From positions 5,290,001 through 5,354,000 of the forward strand of contig NZ_CP050022.2 of assembly GCF_011602485.2 (NCBI RefSeq): a DNA stretch of 64,000 nucleotides, read 5' to 3'. Shown piece after piece: positions 59,986 to 64,000 of this stretch. This DNA comes from Bradyrhizobium sp. 1(2017) (lineage in GTDB: Bacteria; Pseudomonadota; Alphaproteobacteria; Rhizobiales; Xanthobacteraceae). The translations under genes were made by a program, and so were the position numbers. The notes beneath the pieces were generated by a model. It was given only the letters and a program-made list of their open reading frames with translations, was not told the origin of the DNA and did no database searches. Each line of letters begins with the position of its first letter. Position 1 is the first letter of the stretch.

Positions 59986-60585
59986 TTACAGGCCCGGAAC
60001 GCGCCTGGGTGCCACGGTCGTTCGTCGCTCGACCTGCGCTTTGGCATCCAGCACCTTGTCGCCCGCTCGCGCGGCCCGCGGCACGCTGTTCTGGTTCGAA
60101 AGGCTGGAGCCCCTGCCAGTATCAACGCTGTTTCCCTGAGCCTGTGCTGCCGGCGGGGCGTTCGTTCGGGTCGACGCGGACGCAGCGGCCTTCTGATCCT
60201 CGTTGCTCGTGCCGGACCCAATCGCGCCAATCGGCAGACCATTCGGAGCACGGCCAGCTCCGGCATTTCTGGCGGCCTGGGCTGCGGACCGCGACTTCGC
60301 CGGCGTGGCGGGCTGAACGTTCGGATTCGCCGGCTCGGCGCCGGCGCCGAGATTTCCGCTGGCGCCGGTATCCTTCGTCCCCATTCCCGAGGGCGCTGCC
60401 GCGCCGGCGTTGCCTGCGCCCGTCCCCATTCCAGAAGGGGCCGATGCGCCGGCGCTGCCGCTGCTTGCCCCCGTCCCCGTGCCTGCTCCCGCGGAGCCGG
60501 CATTCGCGCCGCTTGCCTGCGCCAGGAGCAGCAGAGAGGAGGTCGCGACGATCGCGGCGATGATCAAAGGGGTGGCATGGGACAT
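59986..60585 (-). CDS. Exported Ala/Gly/Ser-rich low-complexity protein
   Basis: 199 residues from ATG 60585 with AAGGAGG 9 nt upstream, which is decisive for the start. Signal peptide about 1-27. The mature part is repetitive (GTGTGASSGSAG, APSGMGTGAGNAG, APSGMGTKDTG). Conserved PNPNVQPATPAK-like Pro segment later. No catalytic motif. Structural or surface role is a guess. Confidence 0.72.
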   Translation of the reverse strand: MSHATPLIIAAIVATSSLLLLAQASGANAGSAGAGTGTGASSGSAGASAPSGMGTGAGNAGAAAPSGMGTKDTGASGNLGAGAEPANPNVQPATPAKSRSAAQAARNAGAGRAPNGLPIGAIGSGTSNEDQKAAASASTRTNAPPAAQAQGNSVDTGRGSSLSNQNSVPRAARAGDKVLDAKAQVERRTTVAPRRVPGL

Positions 60586-60927
60586 CTGACAATCCTCCTT
60601 GGCCAGACCGTTAACCATGATGGGGGAGCGGGGTTCCGACGTGAATTCGAAATTGGCGAAGCTTAATGTCCGTCGGATCTGCTTGAAAGAAGGCTCTGCA
60701 TTCAAGATCGCGCTGGTCCTGTTCGTCCTTACCGGTTCGGTATCGGTGCAGGCGGCTTCTGCGTCCGGACTTTCCGGATTCCCGCTGCGCGTTCTTTGCC
60801 AAAGCTGACGCGGATCAAAGACGCGCGGGCTGCGCGCCGTCAGAATTCCGTAATCTTGCGGGACTGAACCTTTTCGTGGCCTGCGGCCTTCTGTGCGGAT
60901 GGGCCGGCAAATCTTGGGACCTCTGTC
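60586..60927. other. Intergenic stretch with a doubtful small frame
   Basis: A frame from ATG 60617 to 60808 on the plus strand includes a signal-like FKIALVLFVLTGSVSVQA segment, but it lacks a ribosome site and recognisable family. Otherwise nothing is seen. Confidence 0.35.
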
Positions 60928-61095
60928 ATGGCGGAAGACACGCAGCACGACGTCAACAGGCGCAATCTCCTGCTGGAGGCAGCGCGGGAGGAGATGGTCA
61001 AGTTCGAGCGCAGGGAAAACGAATTCCGCAGAAAGGACCGCGAAGAGCGCGCGGCCGAGCTCCATTTGCCCCTAGGCGAGATCCAGGTCCACTGA
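60928..61095 (+). CDS. Small highly charged protein (55 residues)
   Basis: ATG 60928 to TGA 61093-61095. MAEDTQHDVNRRNLLLEAAREE then MVKFERRENEFRRKDREERAAEL, a long charged helix of coiled-coil type. The reading is too regular in E/R heptads to be a shadow. Weak GGGA ribosome site. Function unknown. Confidence 0.6.
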   Translation: MAEDTQHDVNRRNLLLEAAREEMVKFERRENEFRRKDREERAAELHLPLGEIQVH

Positions 61096-61354
61096 GGCTC
61101 GCCGGCGGGCGTTGGATCCGAGCGGTCTGGAACGAGCCTCGCAGGCCCTGACGTTCAGGGGCATGGCGGCTGAACAAGGTTCACGCGCGCTCAAGGTATC
61201 TAAATACCCTGATTAACTCATTGATCGCGTATGGGAATCCTGCAGCCGCCTACTGTGCATGGGGTTGTTTTTCAATTTTTTGCGGCGGCGCCTTCGCCAT
61301 CCCGCATTGGGGCGGTTCGGCTTGGTCTCGTCTTACGGCACGCCGTGCCCGCCC

Positions 61355-61444
61355 CTACAGCAGCGCCAGCAGCACGACGCCGATCACCAGCACGATGAAG
61401 CCAGCCGCCGTCGCGGCGGCGAATGACCGCTCTACCTTATCCAT
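61355..61444 (-). CDS. Tiny single-helix membrane peptide (29 residues)
   Basis: MDKVERSFAAATAAGFIVLV followed by IGVVLLALL. One transmembrane helix with a short charged N terminus. GGGGTGG lies 7-13 nt upstream of ATG 61444. Could be a membrane micropeptide; no partner is visible. Confidence 0.4.
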   Translation of the reverse strand: MDKVERSFAAATAAGFIVLVIGVVLLALL

Positions 61445-61636
61445 GATGCCACCCCGTTGCCGCCGCGCCACGTTTCCCCCATGGCTGCGCCGAACGATGG
61501 AATCTTGCCGACCGATGTGTCGCCAGTTGTGCGACCGGATGTCGAAATTGGGACGGGCGCGAGGCCAGTCTGCGGCCTCGCTCGCGACTTTTCCGGACAC
61601 CGTCAGGCGCGTGTAAGCGGGATCGCCTAGTCTCGC

Positions 61637-61706
61637 GAGGCCCGGTGGACCAACATCGGGTCTCCATACCCAGCCGACGACCCCGCTCCTTGCGAGCGGG
61701 GTTTTC
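61637..61706 (+). ncRNA. Candidate small RNA with intrinsic terminator
   Basis: A stem GAGGCCCG / CGGGTCTC (61637-61662 region) is followed by a terminator CCCCGCTC-CTTGC-GAGCGGGG-TTTT at 61681-61705. No open reading frame runs into it. Promoter not identified. Confidence 0.4.
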
Positions 61707-61806
61707 TGTTTGGGGCATGGACAAAGGCACCATGGACGAAGCGCGACGCCCGCCCGGAATCCGATCTTGCCGTGTCAGGCTGCCGTAAGCGGAGCGGGTT
61801 AGTGTC

Positions 61807-61889
61807 ATCTGGCTATGGTGTTGCAGCCCAGCACCTCAGCCTCCAATAACTTCCTGCCCCGCCTGGCTCTCCCCGGGCGGGGTTTTTTT
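61807..61889 (+). ncRNA. Candidate small RNA with intrinsic terminator
   Basis: Terminator CCCCGCC / GGCGGGG with seven T at 61857-61889 and no upstream gene on this strand. The presumed transcript contains GCCTCC, an anti-Shine-Dalgarno-like motif seen in rhizobial trans-acting sRNAs. Overlaps the 3' end of the DUF2798 gene by two bases. Confidence 0.4.
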
Positions 61890-62145
61890 ATGCTTGCCGG
61901 CCGGTTCGCAGCTCTCCTTCCTCGCGCGTCAGCCGCAGCGAAACGGCGCGGATCGCAGGCGCCGCGAGCAGCACGACCGGCAGCATCGCGGCCCATGCGA
62001 TCAGCCACGACATCACCCAGTGCCCGAGGAACACCATCGCACTGGCGGCGGGAAGGCTGGCGATGCCCGCCGCGATCAGCGAGGTCAGTCCGGACTGGAG
62101 CACGCCAAAGACGACATGCGCATAGCGGCGGGGGATGCGGAGCAT
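61888..62145 (-). CDS. DUF2798 small membrane protein
   Basis: 85 residues from ATG 62145. Two helices: VVFGVLQSGLTSLIAAGIAS and WVMSWLIAWAAMLPVVLLAAP, with the DUF2798 features IPRRY at the start and PAIRAVSLRLT after the last helix. Function unknown. Its stop lies in the T run of the adjacent terminator. Confidence 0.78.
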   Translation of the reverse strand: MLRIPRRYAHVVFGVLQSGLTSLIAAGIASLPAASAMVFLGHWVMSWLIAWAAMLPVVLLAAPAIRAVSLRLTREEGELRTGRQA

Positions 62146-62442
62146 GAGAGGTCCATGGTTGCCGTCACCGAGCCAAGCAAGGCATATGCCGCCGCCGGCG
62201 ACGGTACTCCGTGGTTCTCCGACCATGAACAGAGTTCCAGCTGTGCGCGCTCAAAGCGGATGGTCTGGCGCCCGCTCCGCCGGGCTCGATTTTGCGAAAC
62301 CGATCTCGATTGTTTCGGCGCGTGCACGCTTTCGAGATTTCCGTGAATGGCCCGGGGTTTACCCTGCAAATTTCGCTTGGTCGGGGAATATCGTGACGTC
62401 CAACATGTTGCAGTCATGGAAGGTGAATCGTGGGAGATGACC

Positions 62443-62649
62443 ATGAATCACAGGGGCGTCGAGTTCACCGTCGCCAAGACGGCCAATCCCCGCATCTGGC
62501 AATGGGAGTTCCGCATCGGCGAGCAGATCAAGACCGGCAGGACCGAGACCAAGATCGACTTGTTGGCGATCCGGCGGGTGCAGCTGCGCATCGATCGGGA
62601 ACTGAAAGCGATGGAGCGCGAGCGAGACGGCCCAAACCGGCCGGGCTGA
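62443..62649 (+). CDS. Small conserved hypothetical protein (68 residues)
   Basis: ATG 62443 preceded by GGGAG 6 nt upstream. MNHRGVEFTVAKTANPRIWQ and WEFRIGEQIKTGRTETKIDLL look like a small beta sheet with a helix tail (RRVQLRIDRELKAMERER). Of a type common in Bradyrhizobium; no function known. Confidence 0.7.
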   Translation: MNHRGVEFTVAKTANPRIWQWEFRIGEQIKTGRTETKIDLLAIRRVQLRIDRELKAMERERDGPNRPG

Positions 62650-62781
62650 GTGAGATCAGCGGCGGCGGGGCGCCACAAGGCGATCCCGTAGCCGCCCGGA
62701 ATTGATCTGGTCGGGGTTTGGGATTGCACTGCGCGCCCATGGCCTTGGGGGTGGGGCCATCACGCGCGATCGGTGCCAGCC

Positions 62782-63015
62782 ATGCCGCTCTATTTCTTTC
62801 GAATCCGCAACGGCCGCTATTCCGGCTGCGCGGACCAGGCGTCGGAATTTGCCGATCGCGATGCGGCCTGGAAGGAGATGACCAGCGTCTGCGCCGACAT
62901 GGCCGCCGGCATCGCGCGCAAGCTCCAGGAAAATTCCGAGTGGCACATGGAGCTCCTGGACGAGGCCAAGGAGCCGGTGTTCCGGATCCGCATCGTCGCG
63001 GAGACGCTCGAATAG
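62782..63015 (+). CDS. DUF6894-like small protein
   Basis: 77 residues from ATG 62782. MPLYFFRIRNGRYSGCADQA and FADRDAAWKEMTSVCADMAA follow the DUF6894 pattern (xYFFxIRxG, aDxxAAxxE). The C terminus EPVFRIRIVAE closes it. Unknown function; multi-copy in rhizobia. Confidence 0.8.
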   Translation: MPLYFFRIRNGRYSGCADQASEFADRDAAWKEMTSVCADMAAGIARKLQENSEWHMELLDEAKEPVFRIRIVAETLE

Positions 63016-63025
63016 GGCCGCAGCC

Positions 63026-63280
63026 TTAATCCGCGCTGGGCAGCCGCCGCATGGTGAATTCGATGTCGCCGCCGGGCAGTTCGCGCCAGGTCTCGACCGC
63101 GCTCATGTAACCCGCCTTGGGGTAGCGGGCGAAGAAGGCCTCTGCCCTCGCCCGCGCCGCTGCGCGCGGCAGCGTGAAGGTCTCGCGCAGATAGCCGTCG
63201 GCGATCGCATGATCCGGCTTGCCGCCCGCCTTGCGCCGGCGCGCCATCCGCTCGGCGAGATCCCGCGGACGATCGGCCAT
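63026..63280 (-). CDS. Small conserved hypothetical protein (84 residues)
   Basis: ATG 63280 with GAGGAGG 7 nt upstream. MADRPRDLAERMARRRKAGG and later TFTLPRAAARARAEAFFARYP, ending in TWRELPGGDIEFTMRRL. Reads as a small alpha/beta protein. No family assignment. Confidence 0.75.
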   Translation of the reverse strand: MADRPRDLAERMARRRKAGGKPDHAIADGYLRETFTLPRAAARARAEAFFARYPKAGYMSAVETWRELPGGDIEFTMRRLPSAD

Positions 63281-63379
63281 GTCACGCCTCCTCTACGCAA
63301 ATACGCTCCGGCCAAATGTAGGGAGCGGATCGGATGAAGAGGAGTCCCGCTGGGAGGCGCTATTGCGCCCCCGTCGCGA

Positions 63380-63673
63380 TCAGTTGGCTGACGTGCCGGA
63401 TTTCTTCTTCGGCGCGCTGGTCGCAGCCGAAGCCTTGGGCGCTGCCGCCTGCTTGGGCGGATCGGAGCGCATGCCGCCCCAGGGATCGTTGGACGCCTTG
63501 GAGTCCGGAATCTTCTTCAGCGTTTCCTTGTAGGCCTTGTCGCGCTCGGCCTCGGCGGCCTTCTCCTCGGGGGTCTTGCTAGGGGCGTCCTGCAGCAAAT
63601 TGAGATTGGGCATTTGCGCATAGGCCGGTCCCGCCAGCACGGCCAGCACCGCGGCCAAACGGAAAAGCTTCAT
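63380..63673 (-). CDS. Small exported Ala/Lys-rich protein
   Basis: 97 residues from ATG 63673 (second of two adjacent ATGs, better spaced from AGGAG). Signal peptide about 1-19 (VLAGPAYAQM). Body SKTPEEKAAEAERDKAYKET then a DPWGGMRSDPPKQ motif and a Lys/Ala tail. Resembles conserved Bradyrhizobium secreted hypotheticals. Confidence 0.78.
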   Translation of the reverse strand: MKLFRLAAVLAVLAGPAYAQMPNLNLLQDAPSKTPEEKAAEAERDKAYKETLKKIPDSKASNDPWGGMRSDPPKQAAAPKASAATSAPKKKSGTSAN

Positions 63674-63765
63674 CATCCACTCCTTGAATCATCCATGAAG
63701 CGCGGATCGCCCGCGCCTTGTCGCGCTTGTCGCGGCGAAGCGCAACCTCAGGGGTCGCGTGGCCG

Positions 63766-63897
63766 CTAGAGCCGGTCCGATCTGCACGATTTCGGCGCAT
63801 GCAGCCAGTCGTCCCAGATCGAGCCGCATCTGGTTTACCCGTTCAGCACAAGGCCGAGCGCGGCCAGACAAAAAACCAGGACACATCGACGCAACAT
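63766..63897 (-). pseudogene. Broken small lipoprotein-like gene
   Basis: From ATG 63897 a signal-like segment (MLRRCVLVFCLAALGL then VLNG) runs to codon 20. Codon 21 is TAA (63835-63837) exactly where a lipobox Cys would stand, and the frame continues TRCGSIWDDWLHAPKSCRSD to a TAG at 63766. The WDDW and PKSCRSD motif suggests a real family of tiny cysteine-containing lipoproteins. Probably inactivated; sequencing error possible. Confidence 0.45.
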
Positions 63898-64000
63898 AAC
63901 CCACCCGCACCCAAGCGAATCATCATATCGGGCGAAGTCGGGCATTTTCAAGCCGATGGGGCCGGCGCCGGACCGGGTGACTTTGCCCCGCCGATCCGCG

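Noticed and set aside
60617..60808. Plus-strand frame with a signal-like segment
   Set aside because: No ribosome site and no conserved body; kept only as a remark on the intergenic stretch.

Overview
The window looks like a chromosomal segment of an alphaproteobacterium of the order Rhizobiales, most probably Bradyrhizobium or a close relative. This rests on recognisable proteins (RecA, PurC, PurS, DUF1476, DUF427, DUF1328, DUF6894), high GC with strong third-position bias, a GTTC-N7-GTTC LexA box before recA, a FixK/FNR-type box before a small exported protein, and several intergenic palindromic repeats. No species call is possible from sequence reading alone.

Layout. 0.3-11.8 kb is mostly core: a SecD-P1-like exported protein, a membrane cyclic-nucleotide-binding protein, a GST, murI, an HpcH/HpaI aldolase, a cupin, a stand-alone E2-like acyltransferase domain, rpsD with leader and terminator, a threonine aldolase, two tandem serine hydrolases and grxD-macro. 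12-14.3 kb holds the ergothioneine genes egtB-egtD. 14.3-27 kb carries purC-purS, purQ, purL and bolA on the minus strand, interleaved with unrelated genes (LtrA, acyltransferase, thioesterase, EamA exporter, TPR protein, TctC binding protein, CorA channel). 27.3-31 kb has DUF1476, a LysR regulator, a PEP-mutase-family lyase, cyanase and a thioesterase-like protein.

31.1-45.1 kb is the most unusual part. It is bracketed by 110-bp direct repeats (102/110 identical) that copy the 3' end of the trmJ-DUF559 gene at 45.0-46.2 kb, the pattern left when a mobile segment inserts into the 3' end of a gene. Inside is a CUT1 sugar-type ABC transporter divergent from maoC-tetR-CoA transferase-DUF993-shikimate-dehydrogenase-like genes. 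Three copies of an 18-bp palindrome (ACTTACT-N4-AGTAAGT) lie before the transporter genes, maoC-tetR and the CoA-transferase operon. I read this as a self-contained TetR-controlled catabolic unit of unknown substrate. The segment also holds a LysR gene, a frameshifted adenylate cyclase and an oxalate-decarboxylase-like bicupin.

46.5-58.4 kb is core again: icd, alaS, a tandem glycine riboswitch leading gcvT-gcvH-gcvP, a DUF1835-like protein and recA. 58.6-64 kb is a patchwork of small exported or charged proteins, FixK-like boxes, orphan terminators that may end small RNAs, and two decayed genes. I saw no rRNA, tRNA, CRISPR array, intact insertion sequence or integrase.
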